A stretch of 64,000 bases of DNA from Alteromonas sp. KUL49 (lineage in GTDB: Bacteria > Pseudomonadota > Gammaproteobacteria > Enterobacterales > Alteromonadaceae): NCBI RefSeq assembly GCF_006538345.1, contig NZ_BJKL01000012.1:1-64000 (forward strand), in the 5' to 3' direction. The notes beneath the pieces are model-generated. The model ran no database searches, had not been told where the DNA came from, and saw only the letters and a list, made by a program, of their open reading frames with translations. The position numbers and the translations under genes were made by a program. Shown piece by piece: positions 35,264 to 45,875 of this stretch; positions within the stretch are counted from its first letter, which is position 1, and every line of letters starts with the position of its first letter.

Positions 35264-37369
35264 ATGAAGTATATTACCGCACTTGCTATCTTTTTCTCAT
35301 TCACTATTTATGCTGAAAACTCTCCTCAAACGAAAGAGCTTTTTGATCGCTTAGAGCAAGCAGAAACATTGGAAGAAACAGCGCCTATTTACACACAAAT
35401 CGTAAAACAAACCTGGCAAAGCGAACCGCAAATAGCCGAAGAATATGGGCATCGTGGGCTTGCACTACACGATACGATTCATCTGCCTGAAGATGAAGCT
35501 TATTTGATTGCCTACCTGATCAGGGTTTACGTAGATAGATCAGACTTAGATGCCGCTGAAGTGTTGATAGAGAGAGGAACACAAGCGGCAAATCAAACAG
35601 ATAATGAAAAACTCAAAGCTAATAACTTGTTTTATCGCGCTCTCATTTACTATTTGCAAGATAGGCTGGTTTTAGCGTTGAATGCATTTTTAAATTTAGA
35701 GCAAGTGTATATTGAGCAAGGAAGAGCTTCAAATTTAGGCAGTGTATACAACAACATAGGAAACGCTTACCTCAATCTTGGAGATTTGCATAATGCGTTA
35801 GAGTACTTTCAAAAGGCGTTACCACTTCAAGAAAACGGGCCTAATCCAGCAAGCTACGCAAGTATCGTTATGAACATAGGCAGAGTATTTTTTCGACTTG
35901 AGGATTACGAGCAAGCAGAGAGTAATTACCTAATAGGGCTTTCATTAATCGATAGAGAAACATACCCCAGAGTGTACTCTGAGGCACAGGGACATTTAGG
36001 AAAGCTTTATCAAGCTACGGGTAAATACGAAGAGGCATTACACCATTTTAAAATAGGTGAAGAGGTAGCATTAACGTCGAATAATTTTGGTAAGCTGTTC
36101 TACAGTTATATAGACCAAGTAATGTTAGCACTTGAATCAGACGACGATACATTACTTGTTGACGTCATCTCGAAATTAAATCAGCTCAACTCTCTAGAAT
36201 TAAATGAAAATCAAAAATATAACTTCAATTACATTCGAGCGCTTTACGCATTAGAGATAGAGGATTGGGAAAACGCTGAAGAAAGTATCGACCTTGTTAT
36301 CGAAGAAAGCACGTTTGAATCACCCTATTTCAGTTTGCGAGATGCATTGTCACTCGCGCTTAAGGTTAAAACGGCTGTTGGGAAAATTGATGAGGCGGGT
36401 GAAATGCTTTTGGAGTCCCTTGCTCTTCATGAACGTCAATCAAGTCAAAACAGAGAGGGACTTATCGCTCAGTACGCTCAGTTATACAAACTGAACCAAA
36501 AAGAGCAGGAGTTGCAGACGTTAAAACAGGAGTCTTTGGTTAGACAGAATCAATTATTGCAAGAGCAAACAGAACGTCGACAAACCCTGTTTGTATTTAT
36601 TGTTTCGAGCGTGGTATTGGTTGCATTAATGGTATTAATTGTTCAAAGGTATCGTAATTTATCCATTCAAAAATCGCTGAATGAACAATTATTGACGGAC
36701 AAAAAGCAGTTTTTTGCGGATATATCTCATGAGCTTAGAACACCTTTAACCGTTTTTAAGTTAAAAATGGAAGAGCTGGAACACAATATTGCTGACAGTA
36801 CAGAAAACACTTACCGGCTGTTGCACGAGCGTATTGATAGCTTTAATTATCTTATTGATGATATTTCTATGTTAGCGAAGAGCGATCAGGGAGAACTGGA
36901 ATTAAACAAAAAAAACGTTGATTTCTCAAAGTTTATTTCAGGCCAGTTACGGGAGTACACTTCGTTAATTGAGGAACATGAATTGCGATTTGATACTGAC
37001 ATTCAAAGTATAGGTAGTGGCGAAATGCTCACTATTGATCCTCATCGAATGAAGCAAGTTTTAGACAATCTGTTTTCAAATGCCTGTCGTTACACGGATG
37101 CCCCTGGAGAGGTTCGTTTCAGTGTAAGCCAGACTGGGAAGTATTTCACTTTAGTTGTTGAAGATTCGGCACCTAGTATTCCATCAGAATCTTTAGATAA
37201 GATTTTTGATCGACTTTATCGGTTTGATAGATCTCGAAGCAGAAAATTAGGAGGTAGTGGTCTTGGACTTTCCATCTGTAAAAGCATTGTCGAAGCTCAC
37301 GGTGGAAGCATTACTGCTAGTAAAAGTCTATTGGGTGGAGTGTGTGTGAGGATTGAGCTACCGCGATAG
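35264..37369 (+). CDS. TPR-containing sensor histidine kinase (orphan)
   Basis: 701 residues. Signal peptide MKYITALAIFFSFTIYA, then a periplasmic array of TPR-like helices to about residue 430 (SVYNNIGNAYLNLGDLHNAL and EAQGHLGKLYQATGKYEEAL are clear repeats), a coiled stretch (QKEQELQTLKQESLVRQNQL), one membrane helix at about 445-465, and the kinase core. The phosphoacceptor is His489 in ADISHELRTPLTVF; the N box is LDNLFSNACRYT; GSGLGLSICKSIVEAHGG is the G2 box. No response regulator gene is adjacent. Sitting between GH43 and xylA it may sense the polysaccharide breakdown state, but that is inference from place. Confidence 0.88.
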   Translation: MKYITALAIFFSFTIYAENSPQTKELFDRLEQAETLEETAPIYTQIVKQTWQSEPQIAEEYGHRGLALHDTIHLPEDEAYLIAYLIRVYVDRSDLDAAEVLIERGTQAANQTDNEKLKANNLFYRALIYYLQDRLVLALNAFLNLEQVYIEQGRASNLGSVYNNIGNAYLNLGDLHNALEYFQKALPLQENGPNPASYASIVMNIGRVFFRLEDYEQAESNYLIGLSLIDRETYPRVYSEAQGHLGKLYQATGKYEEALHHFKIGEEVALTSNNFGKLFYSYIDQVMLALESDDDTLLVDVISKLNQLNSLELNENQKYNFNYIRALYALEIEDWENAEESIDLVIEESTFESPYFSLRDALSLALKVKTAVGKIDEAGEMLLESLALHERQSSQNREGLIAQYAQLYKLNQKEQELQTLKQESLVRQNQLLQEQTERRQTLFVFIVSSVVLVALMVLIVQRYRNLSIQKSLNEQLLTDKKQFFADISHELRTPLTVFKLKMEELEHNIADSTENTYRLLHERIDSFNYLIDDISMLAKSDQGELELNKKNVDFSKFISGQLREYTSLIEEHELRFDTDIQSIGSGEMLTIDPHRMKQVLDNLFSNACRYTDAPGEVRFSVSQTGKYFTLVVEDSAPSIPSESLDKIFDRLYRFDRSRSRKLGGSGLGLSICKSIVEAHGGSITASKSLLGGVCVRIELPR

Positions 37370-37378
37370 CCTCAAAGC

Positions 37379-37403
37379 AAAAAAGCCGCGAAATATTCGC
37401 GGC
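37379..37403 (-). terminator. Rho-independent terminator of xylBA
   Basis: On the minus strand an 8-bp stem GCCGCGAA / TTCGCGGC with a 3-base loop is followed by TTTTTT, directly after the xylA stop. On the plus strand it lies just behind the kinase gene and may serve both. Confidence 0.8.
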
Positions 37404-37427
37404 CATACGTAAAATTGCACTGAATTA

Positions 37428-38747
37428 TTAGCCGTAAATAATACGGTTTACTTTGTTTTCAAGCAGCTCTTGGCGGCCACTTGTGTGCTCGGGTGCTAGT
37501 GCGTTTGAAATTGTAAAGTTAGATAGCGACTCCAATGAGTGATTACCTGCCATCACGTCTTTACCTAGCTCTCCGCTCCAACCTTTGTAACGTTCAGATA
37601 CCGCTTCACCTAAGAAGTCATCTTCGATCATTTTTGCCGCACGCTTAAGTGACATTGCTAAGTGGTCCATTCCACCAATGTGACCATAGAACAGGTCTGT
37701 TGGGCAGCTGCTTTGACGGCGTACTTTGGTATCAAAGTTAAAGCCGCCCGTGCTGAAACCTCCAGCCTTGAGAATTTCATACATCACAAGGGTTAGCTCA
37801 TCAACATTGATTGGAAACTGATCAGTATCCCATCCGTTTTGCGGGTCGCCGCGGTTAGCATCAACACTGCCAAAGATACCCAGAGAAATAGCTGTTGCCA
37901 CTTCGTGATGGAATGAGTGACCAGCAAGAGTCGCATGGTTGGTCTCGATGTTAACTGCAAATTCGTCTTCAAGGCCGTACTGCTTTAAGAAACCGTACAC
38001 TGTGGCACTGTCGTAATCGTACTGGTGCTTGGTAGGCTCTTGAGGTTTTGGCTCAATAAGTAACGTGCCTTTGAAACCAATTTTGTGTTTGTGCTCAACC
38101 ACCATTTGAAGAAAACGAGCAAATTGCTTACGTTCTTGTCTAAGGTCAGTATTGAGTAGGGTTTCATAACCTTCACGGCCGCCCCAAAGTACATAGTTTG
38201 CACCGCCTAAACGCTTGGTCGCATTCATTGCGTGACAAACTTGTGTTGCACCATAGGCGTATACTTCCGGGTTAGGGCTAGTTGCAGCACCGCCAGCGTA
38301 GCGAGGGTTGCTGAATAAGTTCGCTGTACCCCAAAGAAGCTTCAGACCTGTCTCTTCTTGTTTCTGCTCTAAAATGTCGGTCATTTTAGCGAAGTTTTCT
38401 TTGTATTCCGCAATACTATTGCCTTCCGGAGATACATCGATATCGTGGAAGCAGTAATATGGAACATCTAGCTTGCTGAAAAATTCAAACGCAACGTTGG
38501 CTTTTTCGATAGCACGCTCCATTGGATCTCCTGGCTTGAGCCAAGGGCGACCAAATGTACCTTGTCCGAATACGTCTGCGCCATCCCAACAGAAGTTGTG
38601 CCAGTAGCACGCTGCAAAGCGCAAATGTTCTTTCATGGTTTTACCAAGAATAACTTCGTCAGCGTTGTAATGTCTGAAGGCTAGTGGATTCGTAGACGCT
38701 TCGCCTTCAAATTTGATTTTGTCAATTGATTCAAAAAACTGAGCCAT
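37428..38747 (-). CDS. xylA: Xylose isomerase
   Basis: 439 residues, equal to the E. coli enzyme, starting at the ATG at 38747 with AGGAG eight bases upstream. Converts D-xylose to D-xylulose in the cytoplasm. Hallmarks: catalytic His101 in [13 protein letters not shown], metal-site Glu and Lys in [34 protein letters not shown] and [20 protein letters not shown]. Follows xylB with 109 bases between, same strand; the order xylB-xylA is the reverse of E. coli. The frame can be extended to 38822 but the SD decides for 38747. Confidence 0.96.
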   Translation of the reverse strand: MAQFFESIDKIKFEGEASTNPLAFRHYNADEVILGKTMKEHLRFAACYWHNFCWDGADVFGQGTFGRPWLKPGDPMERAIEKANVAFEFFSKLDVPYYCFHDIDVSPEGNSIAEYKENFAKMTDILEQKQEETGLKLLWGTANLFSNPRYAGGAATSPNPEVYAYGATQVCHAMNATKRLGGANYVLWGGREGYETLLNTDLRQERKQFARFLQMVVEHKHKIGFKGTLLIEPKPQEPTKHQYDYDSATVYGFLKQYGLEDEFAVNIETNHATLAGHSFHHEVATAISLGIFGSVDANRGDPQNGWDTDQFPINVDELTLVMYEILKAGGFSTGGFNFDTKVRRQSSCPTDLFYGHIGGMDHLAMSLKRAAKMIEDDFLGEAVSERYKGWSGELGKDVMAGNHSLESLSNFTISNALAPEHTSGRQELLENKVNRIIYG

Positions 38748-38856
38748 TGATTGCTCTCCTATGTTCACTTGTCGTGAATTATTCGCTTTTAACATGGCAG
38801 TAACAATTATGTTTTTTGCCATCGGGTTTGTGCTTATTTACCTAATGTGATCCAAC

Positions 38857-40323
38857 TTACGCTAGTGTGTTTGCCACCGAGATCGCATGCTCACATAGCA
38901 ACTTATAGTTGTTATATCGAGTGGTTAGTCGGTTGGTTTTTGCAGGATTTGGCGTATGGCTTTTTACCAACTCTGGTGGTGGACAAAGGTCCTTTACAGA
39001 TTCGCTGGCGAGCGCTCCTACCATGGCTAATCTTGCAGCGCCCAGTGCGGGCCCAACTTCGCCGCCTTCCCGATATTCCAGTGTAATTTCTAAAACGTCA
39101 CACAGGAGCTGCCTCCAATAATCACTCCGAGCACCCCCACCAATCACCGACAGTGCTGATATATCAATGTTGGCGTCGCTAATCACACTGAGCCCGTCTT
39201 TGAAAGCAAAGGCTACACCTTCCAATACCGCGTAAGTCATTTCAGCGCGAGACGTGAGTGCGCCAAGGCCGTAAAACTGCCCGCTAAGGCGAGGATTATT
39301 GTGAGGCGTGCGCTCACCGCTCAAATAAGGTAGGAAGTAGCAGTTGGTGTCTGTGATATCCGTGTCAGAGAGTTCATCTAGAAGCGCTTGCACATTGCCG
39401 TTTGCAGTGGTGTCGGCGAACCATTGCAAACAGCTCGCTGCACTCAGATGTACTGACATTACATGCCAACTGTCATTCACGGCATGACAAAAACTGTGTA
39501 ATGCCGCCTGTGGATTCGCACAGTACTGGTCTGTAACGGAAAAAATAACACCTGAGGTACCCAAAGAAATCATACCTTGGCCATCTTCAACAATACCTAC
39601 GCCAACCGCACCAGCGGCGTTGTCACCGGCACCACCAACAATAGGAACTGCACTTAACCCCCAACGGGTGGCAAGAGACGGTAGTAAGTGCCCGGTGATA
39701 GCAGTGCCTTCGAATAGTGCTGGCATGTGACTTTGATCGAGTCCACAAGCGCTTAGCATAGTGTCTGACCAAGATCGTTTTGAAGTGTCTAACCAAGACG
39801 TACCTGCAGCATCAGAGGTGTCTGATGCATATTCCCCACTGAGTAGCAATCGCAGGTAATCTTTGGGGAGTAACACTTTGTGAACTTGAGTAAAAATTTC
39901 AGGTTCATTCTGCTTCACCCACAATAGCTTGGGTGCAGTAAAGCCAGGCATCACTAAATTGCCAGTGATTTCTGACGAAGCGGGAACTTGCTCCATAATT
40001 TGTTGGCATTGTGCTTCGCAACGACCATCATTCCATAGAATGGCAGGACGAAGTACGTTGTCTGACTTGTCCAACAACACGGCACCATGCATTTGTCCAG
40101 CGAGTCCAATGGCGGCTACATCGGACAATGCGCCTTGTTCTGAAAGTGCGTCCATACACTGACAAAGGGCAGTCCACCAGTCTTTGGGAGCTTGTTCAGA
40201 CCAAAGTGGATGGGGTGATTGTACAGTGAGAGAGGCTGACTCGCTGAATAGCACACGGCTGTCTTGGTCACACACGACAACCTTAACGCCAGATGTACCA
40301 AGATCAATTCCTAAGTAATGCAT
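38857..40323 (-). CDS. xylB: Xylulokinase
   Basis: 488 residues, FGGY-family kinase with the N-terminal ATPase motif LGIDLGTSGVKVVVCDQ, the substrate region GQMHGAVLL (xylulokinase MHG motif) and the C-terminal signature VIGGGARSDYWRQLLCDVL. It phosphorylates D-xylulose to xylulose 5-phosphate for the pentose phosphate pathway. The gene diverges from xylR over about 160 bases containing a TGTTAACA palindrome at 40402 and is probably cotranscribed with xylA. Confidence 0.95.
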   Translation of the reverse strand: MHYLGIDLGTSGVKVVVCDQDSRVLFSESASLTVQSPHPLWSEQAPKDWWTALCQCMDALSEQGALSDVAAIGLAGQMHGAVLLDKSDNVLRPAILWNDGRCEAQCQQIMEQVPASSEITGNLVMPGFTAPKLLWVKQNEPEIFTQVHKVLLPKDYLRLLLSGEYASDTSDAAGTSWLDTSKRSWSDTMLSACGLDQSHMPALFEGTAITGHLLPSLATRWGLSAVPIVGGAGDNAAGAVGVGIVEDGQGMISLGTSGVIFSVTDQYCANPQAALHSFCHAVNDSWHVMSVHLSAASCLQWFADTTANGNVQALLDELSDTDITDTNCYFLPYLSGERTPHNNPRLSGQFYGLGALTSRAEMTYAVLEGVAFAFKDGLSVISDANIDISALSVIGGGARSDYWRQLLCDVLEITLEYREGGEVGPALGAARLAMVGALASESVKDLCPPPELVKSHTPNPAKTNRLTTRYNNYKLLCEHAISVANTLA

Positions 40324-40401
40324 AGTGTTTTCTCGTTATAAAGGCATCTAGCCATGGTGACCAATCACTGTTTAAACGGCAATTACGAAAAGTTACAAGC
40401 C

Positions 40402-40409
40402 TGTTAACA
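40402..40409. promoter_or_regulatory. Candidate operator TGTTAACA in the xylB/xylR intergenic region
   Basis: Same 8-bp core as in the agar locus (13659, 13775, 17967). It sits 79 bases before the xylB start and 77 before the likely xylR start, where XylR or another regulator would bind to control both. No clear XylR direct repeat was identified by eye. Confidence 0.35.
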
Positions 40410-40485
40410 ATTCTATTATCAGGCTGTTGTTAAAGTGATTAACATCGTATTATCAACACTCCTGTTGTTGTGGATGCAGTTATTT

Positions 40486-41667
40486 ATGTTTGAAGTTAGG
40501 CACAGCATTTCTTTGTTATTTAACGCCAATAAGGTGTATGACCGACAAATTATTGAAGGAATAGGCAATTACCTTCACGCATCAAAAGTGAACTGGGATG
40601 TGTACTTAGAAGAAGATTTTTACTGTCGCTTAGAACATATTAATGAGTGGTCTGGGGACGGGATTATTGCTGACTTTGATTCTGAAGCTATTCGAAATGC
40701 TTTACAGTCGTGCGAGAAACCCGTCATTGGGGTAGGTGGGTCATATAATAACCCTGATGATTATCCTAATGTACCCTACGTTGCTACTGATAACGTTCAA
40801 GTTGTTTCAGAAGCCTTTAATCACCTAAAAAGTAAAGGGTTAGAGCGCTTTGCGTTCTATGGTTTGCCCGGTGATGCGTCACATCAATGGGCGAAAGAAA
40901 GAGAGACAGCTTTTACACAATTGGTGACCAGCGAAGGCTATAAAGGGCATGTATTTAGGGGAGTAACCACGAGCCCAGATACGTGGCAATACGCCATTAA
41001 TCGATTGGCAGACTGGTTAGAGAGCTTACCAAAACCCATTGGTATTATTGCGGTAACCGACAGCCGTGCTAGGCACATACTTCAAGCCTGCGAACAAATT
41101 GGTCTTCCTGTGCCAGATAAAGTATCAGTCATCGGAATTGATGATGATGATATGGCACGTTTTCTAAGCCGAATAAGCTTAAGCTCGGTTACACAAGGGT
41201 GCGTCGATATTGGTTTTCGTGCGGCAAAGCTGCTACATCAGCGGTTGATCCGTCCATCAGACAAACTTTCGCGGATCCTAGTACCGCCTGCGGGTGTGGC
41301 TTCTCGCCAGTCTACTGATTTTAAAGCGCTGTGTGATCCATACGTTATTCAAGCCATGCAGTTTATTCGTCAGAACGCTACTCGCGGCATAAAAGTAGAA
41401 CAGGTCACGGATTTTGTAGGTATTTCACGTTCAAATTTAGAACAGCGATTCTTGGAAGAACGCAATCAAACCGTGCATGCCGAAATTCACAACGAGAAGC
41501 TAAATCGCGCATGTAAAATGCTCGAGGAAACTGACGTTGCCACCAAAGAGATTGCGTCGCTGTGCGGTTACCCTTCACTTCAATATATGTACGCTATCTT
41601 TAAAAAGCATTTTGAAAAAACGCCCACCCAATATCGCAACGAGTATCGAGATAGTAGTGAGTCGTAA
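40486..41667 (+). CDS. xylR: Xylose operon regulator XylR (AraC family)
   Basis: 393 residues from the ATG at 40486 (MFEVRHSISLLFNANKVYDR), matching the E. coli XylR start; upstream GTG 40435 and ATG 40474 in the same frame are less likely. A LacI/PBP-like sensor domain (HINEWSGDGIIADFDSEAI, RFAFYGLPGD, IIAVTDSRARHILQACEQ, RILVPPAGV) is fused to a C-terminal AraC DNA-binding domain (GIKVEQVTDFVGISRSNLEQ and EIASLCGYPSLQYMYAIFKK). It activates xylose genes when xylose binds. It is divergent from xylBA, as in other gammaproteobacteria. Confidence 0.94.
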   Translation: MFEVRHSISLLFNANKVYDRQIIEGIGNYLHASKVNWDVYLEEDFYCRLEHINEWSGDGIIADFDSEAIRNALQSCEKPVIGVGGSYNNPDDYPNVPYVATDNVQVVSEAFNHLKSKGLERFAFYGLPGDASHQWAKERETAFTQLVTSEGYKGHVFRGVTTSPDTWQYAINRLADWLESLPKPIGIIAVTDSRARHILQACEQIGLPVPDKVSVIGIDDDDMARFLSRISLSSVTQGCVDIGFRAAKLLHQRLIRPSDKLSRILVPPAGVASRQSTDFKALCDPYVIQAMQFIRQNATRGIKVEQVTDFVGISRSNLEQRFLEERNQTVHAEIHNEKLNRACKMLEETDVATKEIASLCGYPSLQYMYAIFKKHFEKTPTQYRNEYRDSSES

Positions 41668-41671
41668 ATAG

Positions 41672-42652
41672 CTATTTATTAAGTTGATTGAGCGCTTGCT
41701 GAGTTTGTTGAGCAATGAGACTGTTGATTTTCCAGTGTTCAGGGCTCCACCCTGCAAGGAAGCGATGAAAATCAGCACAAGCAAATACATAAAGCGCTCG
41801 CCATTGAGAAATCAGAGTCTCTTTTTCTCCCTGTGACATCGTTTCGGGCAGCGCTTGGCCTAGCCATTCAAAATAGCGATCTAAACAGAAATCTGTGGAT
41901 TCATCGAGGTCTTTCTCGCTGAGCGCGCTGCCGAGAAAGTAGGCAACGTCAATAATGCCCGGGCCTTGACCTACATATTGAAAGTCTACCGCGGCACATT
42001 GGGTCATGCACTGGTTAAAGCAAAAATTCGCTACTTTGGCATCGCCATGCAAAATCGTAGAGTAGGGAGTGTTATGTAGTCGGTCGGATATTACTTTTGC
42101 GTTCTTTTTGAGTGGGCCATCTTCCATAGCTTGCAATTCGGCTTGTCGCGTTGCCAAATGCCAGTAACCACCTTGGGGCCAAACGGACGTATCTCTAGTG
42201 TTAATGAAAAGCGCGTGAAAATTCGCTAGCCACTTTAACACTACACAAGCCTCACTGAGGGAGAGTGTATTTCGACGAGCGGTAAAACCAAGGTGGTCTA
42301 AATCTTCAAGTACAAGCAATGAAGCATCACCATCTGTATCCGCATACAAACTGCGAGGCACTTGGCAATTAAGATGAGTAAGAGGTTGTAGGTTACCGTA
42401 AAAGTACTGCTCTATTTGAAAAGAACGTACTTTCCGGTTGTGTCCGTGATTCGATTGCCAGCCTCTTGGATGTTTAGCCTCTGGGTTAGGGGTTACACAT
42501 TTTACAACCACTGGCGCATCAATATTGACTAATTTGGCTCTAAAACACGCACCATAGTCATTCCATAGAGATTGAATTAATGACGTGTTTTCTACTGGGC
42601 GACCCGTAATTCGTTCTACCCAAGTGATTTGTTCTGGTGTTATCAAGCCCAT
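41672..42652 (-). CDS. Phosphotransferase family protein (APH/ecdysteroid-kinase-like)
   Basis: About 326 residues. The kinase-fold motifs are the Brenner-like TILHGDAKVANFCFNQ (catalytic Asp, Asn) and AVDFQYVGQGPGIIDVAYFL (metal-binding Asp of the DFG-like element). Upstream DASLLVLEDLDHLGF is the hinge. The pattern resembles the EcKinase/DUF1679-type phosphotransferases rather than true aminoglycoside kinases. Substrate unknown and resistance should not be assumed. The ATG at 42652 is preferred over a TTG at 42670. It converges on xylR with four bases between stops and is transcribed away from rne's terminator. Confidence 0.75.
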   Translation of the reverse strand: MGLITPEQITWVERITGRPVENTSLIQSLWNDYGACFRAKLVNIDAPVVVKCVTPNPEAKHPRGWQSNHGHNRKVRSFQIEQYFYGNLQPLTHLNCQVPRSLYADTDGDASLLVLEDLDHLGFTARRNTLSLSEACVVLKWLANFHALFINTRDTSVWPQGGYWHLATRQAELQAMEDGPLKKNAKVISDRLHNTPYSTILHGDAKVANFCFNQCMTQCAAVDFQYVGQGPGIIDVAYFLGSALSEKDLDESTDFCLDRYFEWLGQALPETMSQGEKETLISQWRALYVFACADFHRFLAGWSPEHWKINSLIAQQTQQALNQLNK

Positions 42653-42664
42653 ACAATACCCGTA

Positions 42665-42690
42665 TAACAAAGAAGCCGCTGTACAGCGGC
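42665..42690 (-). terminator. Probable terminator of rne
   Basis: Perfect palindrome GCCGCTGTACAGCGGC (42675-42690), followed on the minus strand by the T-rich TTCTTTGTT. It lies 30 bases after the rne stop codon and just ahead of the phosphotransferase start. Confidence 0.65.
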
Positions 42691-42719
42691 CTCTATTCTA
42701 ACAAGATTTTACGAGAGTA

Positions 42720-45700
42720 TTATGCTTCCGCTTCTTCCGTCACTTCTGACTTAGGCTCAGCTGCATCTACTTCCGTTGGAAGAGTTGTCGGTGCGGTTGC
42801 CACTTTAGTAGCCATCGCAAGACCCGCGTATCTACCAGATACTACAAGTGCTGGGCGGCTATCATCAGCCTTGGATACCAGTGTTAGCTCACCAAAGGTG
42901 TCGTCAACGGCGGCCGGCAATGCCATAGGATGAGATGCGCGAACGCGACCTAAACCGCTTGCATAAAGAAGTTCTTCAGAAGCAATTGGTGATTTTTCAC
43001 TTGTTGTTTCTACTTTTTGCTCAACCGGTTCTTGAACCTGAGCCTCTTCTTGCGCGGAATCGTCTGCTGCAGACGTTTCAGTTGCTGCTTCGTCTGTTGC
43101 ATCAGTCAGATTTATTTCCACCTGTTCTGGCGCTGGGGTTTCAGGCTCAGCGCTTTCCTCTGCAACAGCAGTTTGTGGCTCTTCGTTTGAATCAACATCA
43201 AACTGCAACTGGCTTTGAATTACCTCTGGTTCAGGCTTGTGTTCAACTTGAGGTTCCTCAGCCGCTGCTGTTTCAGTTGGAGTTGCTTCGCTTTCAACGG
43301 GAGTTTCTGTACTTTCCGCTTTTACTTCCGCCTCTGCTTGAGCTTCTACTTCAACACTAGATTCAGTAGTGGCATTTATGGTGGCCACTGTAGCTTCTGG
43401 CTCAGCTTCAACTACTTGAGTCTGCTCTACCTTAGCTTCTGTCACTGGTTCATCAACAGGAGTTGTAGGTTGTTCAGTGACTTCACCATCATGCTGCTGA
43501 GCTTCTTTCTTACGACGCTGACCCGCAGCTCTTACATGACGAGGTGACCTACGAGAGCGAGTTCGGTTCTCACGTTTGTTGTTGCCTTCATCATTCGTCT
43601 CAGTGTTCTCAGCCGTTGATGGCACAGGTGACTCAGTCACTTTGTTTTCAGCTTGAGGCGCTACGTTTGTTTCTACGCTTTCAACTGATGTTACTGCTTG
43701 TTCTACAACGGCCTCTTCAACTTTATCAACCTTCTTACTCTTTTGCTTTGCTGGAGTCGCAGGCTTATTGGCGGCTTGCTCTGTAGGTTGAGCTTGAGTT
43801 GCTGCGCTCGTTGTTGTCCCATCGTTTTTCACTCGAACGCTTCTGCGGTTATCTCTACGCTTACGACGCTCTGCTACCTCACGCTTCTTCTGAGTAGGTG
43901 CAGATTGTTGCTCAGTGTTACTATCGTTAGTAACTTTTTGTTGGTCATCGCGTTTTTGAGAACCTTTACGGGGCTTACGCTGCTTGTTGTTGCGTTTTTC
44001 ATCAAAATCCTTCGGTTTACGTTGAGAATTTTCACCGTCGTTGGCGTTATCCTGTGCACCATTTCTACGATTTTGCTTTCTTGGCTTACGTCTGCGGTCA
44101 TCGTATTTTTTGTTGCGAGGATTATTGCCACGTTTTCCGCCACGCTTCTTCGGCAGTTCTTTTTGTTCCTCTTCGCTCTTGAACAGGTCACCTAACCACT
44201 TACCAATGCGAGAGAATAGGGAAGGCGTAGACTGGGTACGTTCTGTTTGCTCAGGCTTACTCTGCACAACAGGTGCTGCTGTCGGTGCCACAAGTCCTTT
44301 CAACGCTGGTTCTTCACGTTTAACAGGTGCTGCTGTTGCACTCTCTGTTTCAGCTTCAATTGCCGGCATTAACTCAACGTTATAGCTTGAGTCAGTCGTC
44401 ACCTCATCAGGACGACGGCGCTCAACTTTGTAATGCGGTGTTTCTAAATTCGCATTCGGAATCAAAAGTAGGCTGACGTTATGACGTTTTTCTAGCGTTT
44501 GAACTGCCTTACGTTTTTCATTCAGTAAGTAGGTTGCCACTGGTACAGGTAACTGGGCTTCAATTTGCCCTGTGTTTTCTTTGATGCTCTCTTCTTCAAG
44601 AATACGAAGAATAGATAACGCTAACGACTCGGTTCCTCTGATAGTGCCGTGACCAGAGCAGCGCGGGCAAACGTGATGGGCAGATTCGCCTAATGAAGGA
44701 CGAAGTCTTTGACGAGACATCTCTAGCAAACCAAAACGAGAAATACGGCCCAGTTGAACACGAGCACGGTCGCTGCGAACCGCGTCTTTCATGCGGTTTT
44801 CTACTTCGCGTTGGTGGCGCACTGGCGTCATATCTATGAAGTCGATAACGACTAGGCCACCCAAGTCACGTAGGCGTAATTGACGGGCAATTTCGTCTGC
44901 TGCTTCTAAGTTGGTGTTTAACGCAGTCTCTTCAATATCTCCGCCTTTTGTAGCACGGGCAGAGTTGATGTCGATTGAGGTTAATGCTTCTGTAGGATCG
45001 ATAACGATTGAGCCACCAGAAGGCAGGCGTACTTCTCTCTGGAAGGCCGATTCGATCTGACTTTCAATTTGATAGTGGCTGAAAAGCGGAACTTCACCGC
45101 GGTATAGTTTTACGCGGTTTGCAAAATCTGGGCGAACTAGCTGGATATGCTGTAAAGCTTGTTCGTAGATGCTAGTCTTATCGATAAGAATTTCACCGAT
45201 ATCACGACGTAAATAATCGCGAATAGCACGAACGATAACGTTACTTTCTTGGTGGATCAAAAAGGGAGCTTCTCGCTCTTCTGATACTTTTGAAATGGCT
45301 TCCCAATGTGTCAAGAGCACACGTAAATCCCATTCCAACTCTTCGAAAGATTTACCAACACCTGCAGTACGTACAATCAACCCCATACCATCAGGGAGAT
45401 CTAATTTACTGAGCGACTCTTTGAGCTCGCTTCGCTCATCACCTTCGATACGACGAGAAATACCGCCAGCGCGAGGGTTGTTTGGCATGAGTACAAGGTA
45501 GCTACCGGCCAAAGACAGGAATGTTGTCAACGCTGCGCCTTTCTGTCCGCGCTCTTCCTTGTCGATTTGCACGATAACTTCTTGGCCTTCTTTGATGACG
45601 TCTTTTATGTTTGGACGACCTTCAAACTTGTAGCCTTTGGGGAAATAAGTACGTGCAATTTCTTTGAGTGGAAGAAAGCCGTGGCGTTCGGCACCATAAT

Positions 45701-45875
45701 CTACAAAAGCCGCTTCGAGACTAGGTTCAACGCGGGTAATTTTGCCTTTGTAAATATTAGCTTTCTTTTGTTCGTGTCCTGGACTTTCGATGTCCAAATC
45801 ATAAAGGCGTTGCCCATCTACTAAGGCAACACGCAACTCTTCTGACTGAGTTGCATTTATCAACATTCTTTTCAT
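42720..45875 (-). CDS. rne: Ribonuclease E
   Basis: 1051 residues from the ATG at 45875 ([20 protein letters not shown]), the conserved RNase E start; the frame extends to 45944. Domain order: S1 RNA-binding (about 35-120), 5' sensor and DNase I-like catalytic region with VIDFIDMT, and the Zn-link VCPRCSGHG near residue 405. The C-terminal half from about 540 is disordered: an Arg/Lys-rich RNA-binding block ([19 protein letters not shown]), a second ([12 protein letters not shown]), a long Glu/Thr/Val-rich stretch and a terminal motif likely to bind PNPase. It is the degradosome scaffold, membrane-associated. A long leader upstream fits the known autoregulation through its 5' UTR. Confidence 0.96.
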   Translation of the reverse strand: MKRMLINATQSEELRVALVDGQRLYDLDIESPGHEQKKANIYKGKITRVEPSLEAAFVDYGAERHGFLPLKEIARTYFPKGYKFEGRPNIKDVIKEGQEVIVQIDKEERGQKGAALTTFLSLAGSYLVLMPNNPRAGGISRRIEGDERSELKESLSKLDLPDGMGLIVRTAGVGKSFEELEWDLRVLLTHWEAISKVSEEREAPFLIHQESNVIVRAIRDYLRRDIGEILIDKTSIYEQALQHIQLVRPDFANRVKLYRGEVPLFSHYQIESQIESAFQREVRLPSGGSIVIDPTEALTSIDINSARATKGGDIEETALNTNLEAADEIARQLRLRDLGGLVVIDFIDMTPVRHQREVENRMKDAVRSDRARVQLGRISRFGLLEMSRQRLRPSLGESAHHVCPRCSGHGTIRGTESLALSILRILEEESIKENTGQIEAQLPVPVATYLLNEKRKAVQTLEKRHNVSLLLIPNANLETPHYKVERRRPDEVTTDSSYNVELMPAIEAETESATAAPVKREEPALKGLVAPTAAPVVQSKPEQTERTQSTPSLFSRIGKWLGDLFKSEEEQKELPKKRGGKRGNNPRNKKYDDRRRKPRKQNRRNGAQDNANDGENSQRKPKDFDEKRNNKQRKPRKGSQKRDDQQKVTNDSNTEQQSAPTQKKREVAERRKRRDNRRSVRVKNDGTTTSAATQAQPTEQAANKPATPAKQKSKKVDKVEEAVVEQAVTSVESVETNVAPQAENKVTESPVPSTAENTETNDEGNNKRENRTRSRRSPRHVRAAGQRRKKEAQQHDGEVTEQPTTPVDEPVTEAKVEQTQVVEAEPEATVATINATTESSVEVEAQAEAEVKAESTETPVESEATPTETAAAEEPQVEHKPEPEVIQSQLQFDVDSNEEPQTAVAEESAEPETPAPEQVEINLTDATDEAATETSAADDSAQEEAQVQEPVEQKVETTSEKSPIASEELLYASGLGRVRASHPMALPAAVDDTFGELTLVSKADDSRPALVVSGRYAGLAMATKVATAPTTLPTEVDAAEPKSEVTEEAEA

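Noticed and set aside
41672..42652. Aminoglycoside resistance gene
   Set aside because: The fold is shared with aminoglycoside kinases, but the motifs fit the broad EcKinase-like phosphotransferases and the context is metabolic.
42935..44385. Several long plus-strand ORFs opposite rne (up to 165 codons)
   Set aside because: They are complements of the Glu/Gln/Lys-rich low-complexity tail of RNase E, giving Leu/Phe-rich artefacts.
44610..44630. GATAACGCTAACG inside rne
   Set aside because: Ten of fourteen operator positions in a long coding region not linked to sugar use; expected by chance.
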